Below, in pieces: positions 33,937-45,084 of a stretch of 64,000 nt of DNA (position 1 is its first letter; every line of letters begins with the position of its first letter). The position numbers and the translations under genes were made by a program. Below the pieces are notes generated by a model. That model was not told the origin of the DNA. It searched no databases and was given only the letters and a program-made list of their open reading frames with translations. The DNA comes from Siphonodentalium dalli (lineage: Eukaryota; Mollusca; Scaphopoda; Gadilida; Siphonodentaliidae), in NCBI GenBank assembly GCA_032622095.1, contig CP136063.1, forward strand, positions 83,061,980 through 83,125,979, written 5' to 3'.

Positions 33937-34345
33937 CAGTAATGCCCAAAGTTTATGGAAAATAATTCAGGATTTAGTGGGAAATATGGCTTGTTGCCAT
34001 TCATAGGAAAGCTCTGTGAGAGCTTTCCGATGAATGGCAGCAAGCCATATTTCCGACTAAATCCTGAATTTTTTTCCATAATTCTGCTGTCATTAAAGCA
34101 GCCTTCATAATTGGCTACGGCAATCAGCATTGCCGAAGCAATTTGCTGAAGCAAACTGGGCCACGGCATGCTGTTGCCGTAGCAGATTGCCGAAGCCAAA
34201 CAATCTGAATTAAGAGGGCTGTTAAAGGGTCATATACTTTTCTGAGAGCTTTCCGATGAATGGCAACAAGCCATATTTCCGACTAAATCCTGAAAAATTT
34301 CCCATAATTCTGCTGTGCATGGTTTAGGGATAGATTATTTAGGTA
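33937..34345. mobile_element. family A copy A10 and an adjacent right-arm fragment
   Basis: 33937-34096 is a hairpin beginning CAGTAATGCCCAAAGTTTAT whose right end is lost. 34098-34215 is a short repeat (family I, GGCTACGGCAATCAGCATTG) also present inverted at 47218-47300. 34239-34345 is a second right arm with GAGAGCTTTCCGATGAATGG. Confidence 0.7.
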
Positions 34346-35412
34346 TATGGTATATTTTGAGGCCCCCCCACCCTGTAGCTACAAGTCCTCTCTGCTCAGG
34401 CACCCCTGGCAAAAGCCATTCTATCAGTTTTTTTTTTCTTGAGTACCAGGTCATCTGGTGGAATATCATTCACCTTAATAGTTGCAGAACTATTTATACA
34501 TATTGTGATAAAAGTGATAGAAAGTGTTGCAGTATAGAGTGCATAAGAAAACAACTTATCTTAGAAATAATATCATTTGCAGGTACGAAGAAAGATTTGC
34601 ACTGAATCGAAGTACTTATCTCAGATATAAAAAGTCCTGCATCACTTTTATTAGTGTTATAAATATTCATGCGAATGAAAGTTTTAGGAGAATAATATCT
34701 AAACCAGGTGCATTTCCTCTGTTTTGTATCAGGATGAGTTGAAATTTATGCCTCATCTAATGATTTCTTCTAAGAATGCATGCTGTGAGATCCACCATTA
34801 ATTTATCCAGGTAAATCTAATTAATTGTTTACCTGATGTGCCACATGTGGTAAATTTGATAAAATGCTTCTATGACATGGCTACGTGATGCATCATTTTT
34901 GATGAATTACGCATGTAATATATCATGTAACTTGAAACAGCTAGGCTTCAATTTTTCTCGCTGTTCGTTTTGATCCTGAGAAGTTCCAACAGGTAAATAC
35001 CTACCTACCTCAAATTTACCTTGATTGCTTTTCTGCTTTGATATTTTTGGTAGAAAATCGCTTTCCTACACATCTTCATTCTTACGTCTGTGAAGATATA
35101 TAAAGATATTTTAGAAAAGAGCAAAGTTGTTGAATTCATTAGAGAGATTCCACTTGTAACTTCTGACATGTAGCTTATAAGGTAAATGCAGCATGGACAG
35201 CGACAATTAATACGAAACAACTCAATTGAATATATGCAATTAGGGAACATCTCGTTACATCAAATTTTAACAAGACTTTGGCAGTATATTAATAAATGTC
35301 ATTACAAAAGGCATAACTCTGTAGAAGTTGAAGTCAAAAGAGCTTGTGGCAATTAATCGGCTGAATTATAATGGATTATAAATTCAAGGGATCAATCACC
35401 ACAGTATATTTA
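34346..35412. other. no gene recognised
   Basis: Short overlapping frames (34315-34605, 34524-34742, 35005-35250) carry no motif I recognise. No repeat family is evident. Confidence 0.35.
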
Positions 35413-35550
35413 GGAGATAAACGTACCCTGTTTCGTTGTACATTCTGGGAATCGAGCATGAAAACAGTTTGTGAACTTGCCGGTGAGTTCACAAACTGTT
35501 TTCATGCTCGAATCCCAGAATGTACAACGAAACAGGGTACGTTTATCTCC
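35413..35550. repeat. near-perfect 138 bp palindrome, single copy
   Basis: Arms of about 64 bases (GGAGATAAACGTACCCTGTT ... ) differ at about one position (GGGAATCGAG against the complement of CTCGAATCCC). The loop is about TGCCGGTG at 35478-35485. No other copy is in the window and there is no obvious target duplication. Confidence 0.9.
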
Positions 35551-35699
35551 ATTGTAATTCAATCTAGCAAGGAATTTGCAAAAAAAAACAGTATAAAAAG
35601 TATCATTTACCGGTAGTCATTTTCATGACACGAATCGAGACTTTCATTTTGCCATTGTCAACGTGCCCAAATCGTTGGGTTTGTTCATTGCGTTACTCG

Positions 35700-35965
35700 G
35701 AACACTGCTCCGTAACAATTTCCTGTGGGGCAGGTTGGCTCATTTCGCTACTCCGTTCTGCGCCGATGAAATTTTACCGTGCTGCATTCAGATTTGATGC
35801 ACGCTGAAGCAGCCAATGAACGGTATCTATAGACAAACATGCGCGGGTGTGCTCGTCTCGGTACTCTGTTCTGTGCCGATGAAATTTTACTGTGCTACAT
35901 TCAGATTTGATGCACGCTGAAGCGGCCGATGTCGGTGAATCGAAAACTAAAGTTAGGCGCTCTCG
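35700..35965 (+). repeat. GC-richer local duplication with CCAAT-like motif nearby
   Basis: A ~64 bp segment, CTCCGTTCTGCGCCGATGAA through GATGCACGCTGAAGC, occurs at 35751-35810 and again at about 35867-35926. Just downstream, CGGCCAATCAGAATG (35964-35978) resembles a CCAAT box. A promoter is conceivable but no transcript is evident. Confidence 0.45.
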
Positions 35966-36150
35966 GCCAATCAGAATGTTTGTTTTTAGTGACAAATACT
36001 CAATTGAATTACAATCTATTATAACCAACCCTGAGATATCTTTCAAACAAAATAAACCATTGTTTATGATTGGACATTTTCCAAACATGGTACTTTAATG
36101 GGTATACACATTACACACCATAATCTACAAGCGGAATCTCTCTATTATAC

Positions 36151-36281
36151 CAGTCCTCAAATTGGCCACAGCAATAAGCAAATTAATGCTGTGGGAAATT
36201 TAATGCTGTGGTAACATGTACAACCTATAATGCCACAGCACCAAATTTGCCTTGGGACATTTTTATTAATTTCGAGGGCTG
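36151..36281. mobile_element. family K MITE, copy K2 (131 bp)
   Basis: CAGTCCTCAAATTGGCCACA at the left and TTTCGAGGGCTG at the right, with a perfect TTATAC duplication (36145-36150, 36282-36287). Internal inverted pairs are built on TGCTGTGG and CCACAGCA. Confidence 0.85.
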
Positions 36282-36340
36282 TTATACTGATGTGGTTTCT
36301 TCTGTGAACTTTTAATAAAGATTCATCATAACAGTTTTAA

Positions 36341-36426
36341 CCCTTCCATGATGGGAGCTTTGCTGGTGAAGCATTAAAGGTCCTGTGCCAATGCATTCTC
36401 TTATATAAGCTCCAGCAATGGGAGGG
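36341..36426. mobile_element. PB-1 MITE, collapsed 86 bp copy
   Basis: TTAA flanks (36337-36340, 36427-36430). CCCTTCCATGATGGGAGC at left, half a hairpin core, then GCTCCAGCAATGGGAGGG at right. About 150 bases of the centre are deleted. Confidence 0.8.
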
Positions 36427-36569
36427 TTAAGTACTATTCCCTGGATACAATTCTTATTTATCATGGCGTCCTGAAAGCCTGGAATAATTTTGCATCTGGC
36501 CATTCAATGTCCGGAGTGTGCTACAATTGCCATAATGGGCCTTGAATGAATTTGAATAGTGTAATTGTA

Positions 36570-36769
36570 CAGTAATGCCCTAAGTAATCGACTCTTTAAC
36601 CACAGCAGAATTATGGGTAACTTTTCAGGATTTAGTCGGAAATATGGCTTGTTGCCATTCATCGGAAAGCTTTCCGATGAATGGCAACAAGCCATATTTC
36701 CTACTAAATCCTGAAAAGTTACCCATAATTCTGCTGTGGTTAAAGAGTCGATTACTTGGGGCATTACTG
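36570..36769. mobile_element. family A MITE, copy A11
   Basis: A 200 bp hairpin with TA flanks and almost no loop: GGAAAGC joins GCTTTCC at 36664-36675. The arms differ at only a few positions. Confidence 0.95.
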
Positions 36770-37443
36770 TAGATATTTGAAAATTGCCAAGAAATGGTCT
36801 TAAATATCCTCTAACTTTATAGTTATAGTGGGCTGCAAAAAAAAAGAAGAAGAAATTCTAAATTTGAGCAGAATTAGCTTGAATGACCTTGAATTATATT
36901 TTGTCTCACTGTGTGAACCTTGTTTATTTGCACAACCTGATCCACCAGTGACACGTATCATACTACAAGCTTAACTCCCTGACAAAACAACCTGTCAAAT
37001 TTCTGCTTTGCTACTGCTCTCATCATTAGGAGGGACGTTAGATACCCATTTAAATGAGCCGTACTTCAAAGCAATCTCCTATACAGGTAGATACCTGGCC
37101 GTCAGGTGTTCAAAGCGACAGGTGAAAGTGGTTTTCAGTCTCTTCCACTGAACATTAAACACATCAGAGTTGAGAACAGATGTTAGTCCCAGAGAGAGAA
37201 GCTTCATCAGTGGATTGATCCTTCCTGATTGGACGTGACAAGTTTGGTGTGTATTTTGAGAGGCCGTTAATGAATTGTAAGACGGTTGTCAGTCAGACTG
37301 CCAAAACTTGTCCGGATCATTAGATACTTCTCAACATTTACATGGGTGATAGTATCTGAAGGCTACAAAGTGCCGTAATAACATTCAGGTCTGGTATAGC
37401 CACAGGCATCTGAAGAAGGGGGGGGGTAGTATGTGTGTGATCT

Positions 37444-37522
37444 ACAGTACCCATAATTCAGTGGTTTTCAGTTACCCATAATTCTGCTGTGGTTAAGAAG
37501 TCGATTACTTTGAGCATTACTG
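37444..37522. mobile_element. family A fragment A12
   Basis: Only a right terminal arm, GTTACCCATAATTCTGCTGT to GAGCATTACTG, preceded by a rearranged piece CAGTACCCATAATTCAGTGG. Confidence 0.7.
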
Positions 37523-37524
37523 AG

Positions 37525-38032
37525 ATCATGTTGTGGATCTCTACTCTGGCTATGCCATAGAGATCTTATTCCACCCTTTCAAAACCTGGGAATTTGTTTA
37601 TATTTAGACCTGTTCTGAAGGCAATCTTTATAACATTGAAAGATTAATGTAGGTATTAATATATTTCTAAGTTAATACCTTGCATGATTTATGAAACTTT
37701 CGTGAGCTGATATTGCTCTGAGTCGCTTATATTCATGATATTTCCCTGGGTATATTAATCAATTCAGACAATTTTTGTCATGAAATCTCCTACCAAAAGT
37801 TGCTTAAATAAATCATGCAATCTGGAGCTGGGACCTTCGCCTCCAGTAAAATGCATTATTAAGGAACAGGTGTTGACTAAGAAATATATTACTTGCTTTA
37901 CTTTTTCAAGGCTTTTATGTTTATGGTCAGATATGCAAAAAGTTCTCAGGATTTAAACTGGTGGAGTATGACCTCTACTGGCATAGCCAGAGTACAGATC
38001 TATGGTGTGATCTAGGTGTGATCTTGCGAAAC
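37525..38032. mobile_element. TIR element of ~500 bp, unclassified
   Basis: TGGATCTCTACTCTGGCTAT near 37535 is complementary to CATAGCCAGAGTACAGATC near 37982-38002. The interior is AT-rich with no coding frame. A related inverted pair at 47830-48040 encloses A21. Confidence 0.5.
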
Positions 38033-38039
38033 AAAATAC

Positions 38040-38565
38040 ATTTCAGACTGGTAAAAAGAATGAGATTGTTGTAATATTTAAATTTTCCAAACAATATTTA
38101 TGGTCAGATACTGGTTTCTCCCACCCCCTACATATTTTACCACAGGCAGCCCAGCCGTGTGGGATAGCTGGGTGAGATTTCCCTGTCTCATCCAACACGT
38201 GACCAGCTGTCTCACCCCACCCACGTGACTGCTTTACCTATTTAATGAAGAGCCGGAACTAATTCAACAATCCGGCATCATGATTTGTGTGAACTAAAAT
38301 AAATACGGACGAATTTGTAGACTTAATACAAATGGAGATAAGCCTCAAACATGTTAATCATGAAGAACCATCAACATAACCTCACCTGCAGATAGCCGCT
38401 TCACAAATGACGAACGAAATAGTTCCACATTCGAACAGTTGTCATCATTGCAATAAATCGTCTAACATTTGTCTGTCACATATACACATGTTTCCTTTTC
38501 TAATGGTACCGATATGGACATTTCCCATGACAAACATGATTAGTCTAGTTGTTTATACTTGATAT
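38040..38565. other. no feature recognised
   Basis: Contains a GC-richer patch at 38140-38225. No gene or repeat family is supported. Confidence 0.35.
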
Positions 38566-38569
38566 CAAG

Positions 38570-38674
38570 TGAGAGCTTTCTACTGAATGGCAACAAGCCA
38601 TATTTCCGATTAAATCCTGAAAAATTACCCATAATTCTGCTGTGGTTGAGGAGTCGATTATTTAAGGCATTACT
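38570..38674. mobile_element. family A right half A13
   Basis: GAGAGCTTTCTACTGAATGG to GGCATTACTG. The left arm is absent. It directly abuts family D copy D2, replacing D2's left end. Confidence 0.8.
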
Positions 38675-38679
38675 GTATG

Positions 38680-38999
38680 TAACCATCTCCTTTTATACTC
38701 AGCAGAATACATGCAACAAATGAATGAATTTGATGGATGGATTAGAATTTAGTGCAAAATAAAGTCATGTGCCCTATTAACGATGCAAACAACATGGTAA
38801 TTATAATGAAAATGAATTTATGACTCCAGCCATTTATTCATTTTCATTATAATTACCATGTTGTTTACATCATTCATAGAGCCCACAAGTGTATTTTGCC
38901 CTAATCCGTTGCTTAAATTCATTCATTTGTTGCATACATTCTGTTGAGTATAAAAGGAGATGGTTCCATAAATGGCCGGGTTTAGTGTACAGTACCCCT
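38680..38999. mobile_element. family D palindromic element, copy D2
   Basis: The centre pairs AACAACATGGTAATTATAAT with ATTATAATTACCATGTTGTT. The right end GTGTACAGTACCCCT precedes TTAA (39000-39003). The outer arms pair CCATCTCCTTTTATACTC with GAGTATAAAAGGAGATGG. Confidence 0.8.
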
Positions 39000-39225
39000 T
39001 TAAGTGAAACATAATCTTCGCAAGAATGTGTTGAAACCTAGTTCAATAAAACGATATGAGCAGACGCGCAGTATTTAGGTTTTGTTTTGAATGCACAAAA
39101 ACCCAAAACTGTAAACAAGGTGAATTCCAACCGAATGTTGCCACTTCACAAGTTGACGTCATTCCTGTGCAAACAAATTTCAGAGTAATGTTTTAGTTTC
39201 ATTTCGATTTGCCTTTGTAAATCCT

Positions 39226-39258
39226 TTAATAGTCCCATTGGGACAGCCCACCTCTAGG
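39226..39258 (+). mobile_element. family G-type 3' terminus fragment
   Basis: TAGTCCCATTGGGACAG followed by CCCACCTCTAG matches the 3' end of G2. No 5' part is recognised. Confidence 0.5.
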
Positions 39259-39298
39259 TATAGTAAGACAGTGATAGCTAATTACGGAATCCAATGTA

Positions 39299-39457
39299 TA
39301 GTAATGCTCTAAGTAATCGACTTCTTAACCACAGCAGAATTATGGGTAACTTTTCAGCTTTCCGATGAATGGCAACAAGCCATATTTCCGACTAAATCCT
39401 GAAAAGTTACCCATAATTCTGCTGTCGTTAAGGAGTCGATTACTCAGAGCATTACTG
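39299..39457. mobile_element. family A MITE, copy A14 (centre deleted)
   Basis: The left arm stops after GGGTAACTTTTCAG and joins CTTTCCGATGAATGGCAAC of the right arm. It ends GAGCATTACTG before TA. The right arm and following PB-4 sequence are repeated at 41640-41795. Confidence 0.85.
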
Positions 39458-39626
39458 TATACTAAATACTCATTGACGAGTAGTTATCCCTTAGGAAGTG
39501 ATCAGATAATAAGTTCAACAAACGACCATAGGTTACTTGTTGAACTTATTACCTGAGCATTTCCCATCCACAAATAGGATTTCTTCTGCACTTTCATGTT
39601 GTCTGTCGTCTGCTTATATTCCTATA
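39458..39626. mobile_element. PB-4 MITE, left end replaced by A14
   Basis: ACTAAATACTCATTGACGAG, then the hairpin AATAAGTTCAACAA / TTGTTGAACTTATT, then TTCTGCACTTTCATGTTGTC. Confidence 0.65.
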
Positions 39627-39738
39627 AAGTAATGCCCTAAGTAATCAACTCCTTAACCCCAGCAGAATTATGGGTAACTTTTCAGGATTTAGTCGGAAAT
39701 TTCCGAAGTTAAGAAGTCGATTACTTAGAGCATTACTG
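39627..39738. mobile_element. family A MITE, copy A15 (internally deleted)
   Basis: Begins AGTAATGCCCTAAGTAATCA. The arms join at GTCGGAAATTTCCGAAGTTA. Ends GAGCATTACTG. Confidence 0.85.
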
Positions 39739-39871
39739 TATTATTAGTTAGATAGTGGGGGCAAAATAATCATATATCCTGCCGTCGAGGTCTGAGAACG
39801 GACTATATAATTGCAACTGGAGCCAAGATTTGCTTTGGCTAATAATATAATGTTCATATATATTATTTAAA

Positions 39872-39960
39872 GTAGGGCTGTAACAATACACCCCTGCTAT
39901 GATATGATACATATCACACTTTTTGCTCACGATACGATAAGCATATCGTGATTAACTTTA
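39872..39960 (+). mobile_element. possible hAT terminal fragment
   Basis: TAGGGCTGTAACAATACACC followed by ACGATACGATAAGCATATCG resembles the ends of one hAT group. No matching right end was found, so this is a tentative solo end. Confidence 0.3.
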
Positions 39961-40101
39961 GACTTAAAAACTATTGAAATTTTAATCCACAGTGACGAAT
40001 GGTCGACTGAAACAATTGAATTGTCCTTTAGTTTTAGTTGGACACTATTTTCTAATGTTGAATGCTAGATTTACACAGCCACTATGGACGGAAGGGTTAA
40101 C

Positions 40102-40440
40102 AACTCTCCAATAATGAGATTTCACATATCAAACCCATTGTTATATAAACAATACTGTTACAATGGAATTTCTGATAAAAGTCCCATTAGTCCAATAAGA
40201 TACCAAAGTTTATTAAAACTTCACTGTTAACATTGGAAAAGGTCAAAGGATTGAAAAATATTCTGAAAATAATATTCAGAATAAAATGTTTGTACTAACT
40301 ACACGATTAGCAATATTTATTGACAAATCACTGTGACAGTTTTGTTGATATAACAATGGTTTCAACACTCAAATTTTTTTTTATTGGAGAACTATCAATA
40401 ATGATTATAGGAACAAATTGTTTCTATTTCTCCATGTTCA
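40102..40440. mobile_element. family J element, copy J2
   Basis: Shares AACTCTCCAATAATGAGATT, TTACAATGGAATTTCTGATA and GAAAAATATTCTGAAAAT with J1, in the same order. Like J1 it is followed by a PB-3 element about 80-110 bases on. Confidence 0.7.
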
Positions 40441-40522
40441 TCTTTAATAGTGGTAATACTTTTATATAGTCTTTTCTGTTTTGCACATTTACCCACTGTG
40501 AGTGCCTTGGGTGTCCCTTTAA

Positions 40523-40594
40523 CACATTGAGTGCCAACTACGAATTATCTCGTACATTTTGTATCTAATTGAATGGGAGCCGGCACTCAAAGTG
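40523..40594. mobile_element. PB-3-like MITE, 72 bp
   Basis: TTAA flanks (40519-40522, 40595-40598), ends CACATTGAGTGCC and GGCACTCAAAGTG. The hairpin core is missing, replaced by about 40 bases. Confidence 0.75.
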
Positions 40595-40599
40595 TTAAA

Positions 40600-41240
40600 T
40601 GATATATTTATTGGACTATTTTTATCCAACGATATGTGGTACATGTGCTTTTATAGCATAATATCAGCCTAAAAACTCTGACTAATGATCACATGTATCT
40701 GAGATTTGATTGGATTTGACAAGAACGACAGTGGGGGACAGGCAGAATATTATCCATATATTAGTGTCTGCACTAATTAGTAGGCATTGTGTGCTAATTA
40801 TGGAATCTCATACACTAAATCAGTATGTGATAGGGGGGGGGGGGTAGAGTGATAATATATCTTGCTGCTGTAGACCGAGAACGGCCCATATAATCGGAAC
40901 CGGAGCCACAAGTCATGTAACCCGTGATCCATGTCTGAATTCTGACCTATCATTGATTTGTCATAAGGCGAGAAACCTGGTGAAGACGGAGCTATTTGGA
41001 GGAATTGTCTCGGCCGCGAGAATAGCATATTATTCATATTAGGGTAGCCGTGTCAATTTCCTCCTCTGTTATTAACTCAGCTATTCCTTATTAGGTTATG
41101 ATGGAGAATAGCTCGTGTTATGCAGTGGATAATTCAGTCCTAATACAATCACACGCTGTGAGCTCCCAGACTAAGGATTAAAGTGGCATTGTCTTTTTTG
41201 TGGAAATTCAGTCAATTTAATGTGACAATTTAACCCTTTC
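40600..41240. other. no feature recognised
   Basis: Unique sequence with a G run at about 40835-40845. Confidence 0.35.
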
Positions 41241-41242
41241 TA

Positions 41243-41362
41243 CAGTAATGCTCTAAGTAATCGACTCTTTAACGACAGCAGAATTATGGGAAACTTTTCA
41301 GGATTTAGTCGGAAATATGGCTTGTTGCCATATTTAGGAGTTGATTATTTAGGGCATTAATG
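41243..41362. mobile_element. family A MITE, copy A16 joined to a tandem-array unit
   Basis: Deleted like A7 (GGCTTGTTGCCATATTTAGG). The following 41364-41503 copies the 130 bp array unit that follows A7 at 25301. The A7 plus array segment was therefore duplicated or moved together. Confidence 0.85.
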
Positions 41363-41501
41363 TATGCCATTTCAATGGTTTAAATGCAGTTTTTTAAAAC
41401 TAAGTCTCTAATCTGAGGTAGCTATTTGTAGAAAATAACATATATGCTACCATTTGTACCTTGGACTGGGTAATGTTTAACCTGTCACCTTCCAGCCTGA
41501 G

Positions 41502-41709
41502 ATGCCCTAAATAATCGACTCCTTAACCACAGCAGAATTATGGGTAACTTTTCAGGATTTAGTCGGAAATATAGCTTGTTGCCATTCATCAGAAAGCTCT
41601 CAGTGAGAGCTTTCCGATGAATGGCAACAAGCCATATTTCCGACTAAATCCTGAAAAGTTTCCCATAATTCTGCTGTCGTTAAGGAGTCGATTACTTAGA
41701 GCATTACTG
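41502..41709. mobile_element. family A MITE, copy A17
   Basis: A complete hairpin except the first bases (starts GATGCCCTAAATAATCGACT). The right end GAGCATTACTG is followed by TA and a PB-4 fragment as in A14. Confidence 0.9.
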
Positions 41710-41711
41710 TA

Positions 41712-41874
41712 TACTAAATACTCATTGACGAGTAGTTATCCCTTAGGAAGTGATCAGATAATACGTTCAACAAATGACCATAGGTCGCTTGTTGAGCCAT
41801 ATTTCCGACTAAATCCTGAAAAATTACCCATAATTCTGTTGTGGTTAAGGAGTCAATTATTTAGGGCATTACTG
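41712..41874. mobile_element. PB-4 fragment with family A right arm A18
   Basis: 41712-41795 is PB-4 (CTCATTGACGAGTAGTTATC, AATACGTTCAACAAATGACC). 41796-41874 is a family A right arm ending GGGCATTACTG. Confidence 0.75.
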
Positions 41875-42173
41875 TAATAGACCTCAAATTTTCATGAATC
41901 TCCAGTCTTGAAAGGGTTAGTAGAATATCTGTTATATCTCCACTATTTGTAAAAGTCTGACACAATGCAAAAATAGAGTCTGAATATATAAAATGCAGAC
42001 AATATGCTCAACATTTAACAGTCTAATATTTATATTTATTTAGACTGGCAAAATATACCTGTTCATTTGTTTTCTGCTTGTCTCCTAGGGTTACTTCTCA
42101 ATATTCGGAGGTTTAAGACATAAGCAAATATGATGCTACCTTCTTCTGCTTTCCAATATATCGCAAGCCTGCA

Positions 42174-42606
42174 AATAGTGTGTCTGTCATTTGCAAAATG
42201 AGGTCCCCAGAGGGTGAATTCAGTGATGCTATCCTGCATGGTGGGCTAGCATCATCAAATTTACCCACCAGTAACCTCATTCTGCTTAGGCCTCAACTGC
42301 TAAGGGAGACCTAGGATCAGATTGAATTTTCCCATGTGACGTTGGTAATGTTCACCCATTATTCACCTCGATTATGCATTTTATTTTCTGAAAATTAGGG
42401 GATATAGAAACTTCCCAGAAGGGAAAAACTAACTAAAAACAATTTTACTTTGAGACTAGTGATGCTTCCCAGAGGATGAGGCCTAAGCAGAGTGAGGTCC
42501 CCAAAGGGTGAATTTGGTGATGCTAGCCTGCCATGTGGGAGCATCACTAAATTCACCCTCTGGGGACCTCATTCTGCAAATGTCAGACACACTATTTGCA
42601 GGCTAG
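42174..42606. mobile_element. family F MITE, copy F3 (full length)
   Basis: CAAGCCTGCAAATAGTGTG at left and CACACTATTTGCAGGC at right, with two subterminal palindromes (42199-42290 and 42480-42580). Internal sequence TAGGGGATATAGAAACTTCC is shared with F6 and, inverted, with F1 and F7. The 8 bp flanks are only partly alike (ATATATCG against AATATCTG). Confidence 0.8.
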
Positions 42607-42867
42607 AATATCTGAAATCATAATAGCCAATCAGAAAAACCTCAATCAGATTCTGCCTGGATATGGAACAATAACACGAAAGTGAATGTTTGATTAATAC
42701 AGAGGGGTACAATGGACTGTGTTTACACATGTTTACAGTGTGTTTGCATTCTGGCTTATTGATGACATGCCATTATTCTGAATCATGCCATGACGCCAGG
42801 AGCTAAATAATATTTGGTTCCTGCAAATAGAGCCTTCCCTGCTTTTGCAGGAATGTCTGATGTTAAC

Positions 42868-42912
42868 CCTTTCAGTGCCAAGTCTTATTTTTGTATCAAC
42901 CCATATTTCCTT
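42868..42912 (+). mobile_element. PB-3 end fragment
   Basis: TTAA, then CCCTTTCAGTGCCAAG, then TGTATCAACCCATA match one end of the PB-3 copy at 22624-22863 (there in complement). No partner end. Confidence 0.6.
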
Positions 42913-43199
42913 GATCATTTTTCAAATTTATTGATTATAATAATGTGATACATTGCATAATAAATAAGGGTGGGCATGTATATTATGTTTTATATCAAAA
43001 TATAGGTATATGTCAATTTCAATGTTTCTCAAAGAATAAATTTCCAACTGGTTCTTTCAATTTTTAGAAAAAATTAAATCTCAGTCAATTTGGTAAAAAA
43101 AACAAAAAAACTTTTGTGTATTGTTAGAAATCCAAACTAAAAACAGCTAAAAAGGACATTTTATACCTATGACTTAGAAATCACTAAATTTATAGTAAA

Positions 43200-43975
43200 T
43201 TCTAATAAAATCGGAAATTTTCACAGGCCCCTGTGTAAAATAACAGATATACCAATATATACTATACCAGTGACAAGATTCACAAGTCTGATTTTGTTAA
43301 AAAAATACACATGATATCTCATATTCCTCATAGATTCTCAAAATTGTTCATCTCAGTCACAATATATTTCAATGTATCTTTAAATATAGGCCATGAAAGT
43401 TCCTTTCATTTGATGTATAATTCGATGGTATCAAACGAAGGAAAATCAAATTATCGTACCGCAAACTTGCAAAATCTACTGAAAATTCAGGAGTAAAACG
43501 GGTCTCAGTTTCCCTGTCTGCCTCAATAATTCTAAAGAATTGTCGACTGAGCCAAAATATGCCCCATGCAGTGCATGTTTTTAATAGGGCATGACTTTCC
43601 TTTCGATTGATATATAACTTGACGGAGTCAATTGAAGTGAAGTCGACATATTGTATGGGGACTTTGCAAGTTCAGCAATTATGATCATAATATTTTTGTT
43701 GGTAGGTTTCGCTAGTTTTCGATAAGATGTGTAGACTTCCTTTTGTTTGATACTATTGAATTATTCATCAAAAGAAGGAAATTTCATGGCCAATAAGACA
43801 CATTGAAATATATTGTGACTGATTTGAAAGATTTTGAGAATCTATGAGCAATAGGATAGATTGTGTGTTTTCCCCAAAATCGGACATGTGAAAACCTTGT
43901 CACTGGTATAGTATACATTTTTCCCCAGGGGCCTGTGGAAATTTCTAATATCTTGATGCTTGAAATTTTTAAGTT
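43200..43975. mobile_element. fold-back with ~150 bp inverted arms, AT-rich
   Basis: ACTATACCAGTGACAAG (about 43262) pairs with CTTGTCACTGGTATAGT (about 43896). CATAGATTCTCAAAATTGTT pairs with AAAGATTTTGAGAATCTATG. TTTTCACAGGCCCCTG pairs with CAGGGGCCTGTGGAAA. Nothing in it looks coding. Confidence 0.7.
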
Positions 43976-43989
43976 TCATAAGTCAAAAT

Positions 43990-44640
43990 GAATAAAAAAA
44001 TACTAGTTTATAACTGTGATTAAATTTAAAATTCCAGATTTAAGAAATAAATTATAAATTCCAGCTGAAATTTAAATGAAAATTTATCAAATTGCTTGAA
44101 AACTGCTCAGAAGGTTTTCATTTTTCCAAGCACCTGGCTAATATTTATCCCAAGTTAGGTATTCAAATTTTTTAAAACAATTCGTAATTTTTATACTTCT
44201 GACTTTGAAAAGTCTGAATTTGTAATAAATTTTAATCAAATAGTAACTATTTCAAGACAAATTTCTGGTATACAGATACAGATTTCATGGGTTAAACCCA
44301 CAAATTTCCAACTTTTGAAATTTTGAGTTGCAATTAGGGGTTTCTGAAGGGACAATGCCCTGCCCCTCCCTGTTGGTAAATCCCTGGCTGGCTAAATAAA
44401 GCAATCTGTATTCGGTGCTGACTGTTCGGCTACCATTCGTCATGTTTGGCAGCATACTGTGACCCGTATTAGTGTCTTGGGAGCAGACTGAAATAAGGGG
44501 AAAAATACAATTTTAAATGTGATTAAATCTAAACGCCAGCTTTAAGATTAATCTGTTAATTCCGGCTGAAAATTTAAATGAAATTTGATAAAAATCACTT
44601 GAAAACTATTCAAGAGGTTGACTTATTGAAATGATTAATC
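43990..44640 (+). repeat. diverged AT-rich direct repeat
   Basis: About 44010-44120 and 44505-44620 share TGTGATTAAATTTAAA, ATTCCAGCTGAAATTTAAAT and GCTTGAAAACT. Confidence 0.5.
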
Positions 44641-45084
44641 CCCTTTTGTCTAGAGCGTAGCTAATCCGAACGTGCGATAAATGAATAATTCTGCAATCAA
44701 CACAAACGTATTGAACATTGCGTTGACATTCAGAGCTCTGTGAGGTTTGTAATTACGAGTTCCGACTAGCAATGTTATGTAAAGTTTGCGAGTGTGAAAC
44801 AATAATCCCGGCATGGAGCGCTGGTATCAGTGGTGATAAATCTGCTGGGTTCATTAAGTTGAATAATTTATATCCCCAGCCTACTTTCCTTCCAGATTTA
44901 ATCTCAGTAAATCATTCCGCAGGAAGACACGGATCCGACCTGTCGAATAAGTCTGACGGAATTCGGAATTCCTGGGAGCTGATTTCCTTCTTCTATCAAT
45001 TATTGATCGTTATTTGGAGTTCTCAGACCCTGAGGTGAGTATTGAATTTTGAGAATATTCATAAATTTCAGTTCTGTAAATTAA

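Noticed and set aside
35774-36098. Opposed 104- and 68-codon frames as a gene
   Set aside because: Both cross a local 64 bp duplication, neither has a known motif, and each is open only because the other strand is GC-richer here.
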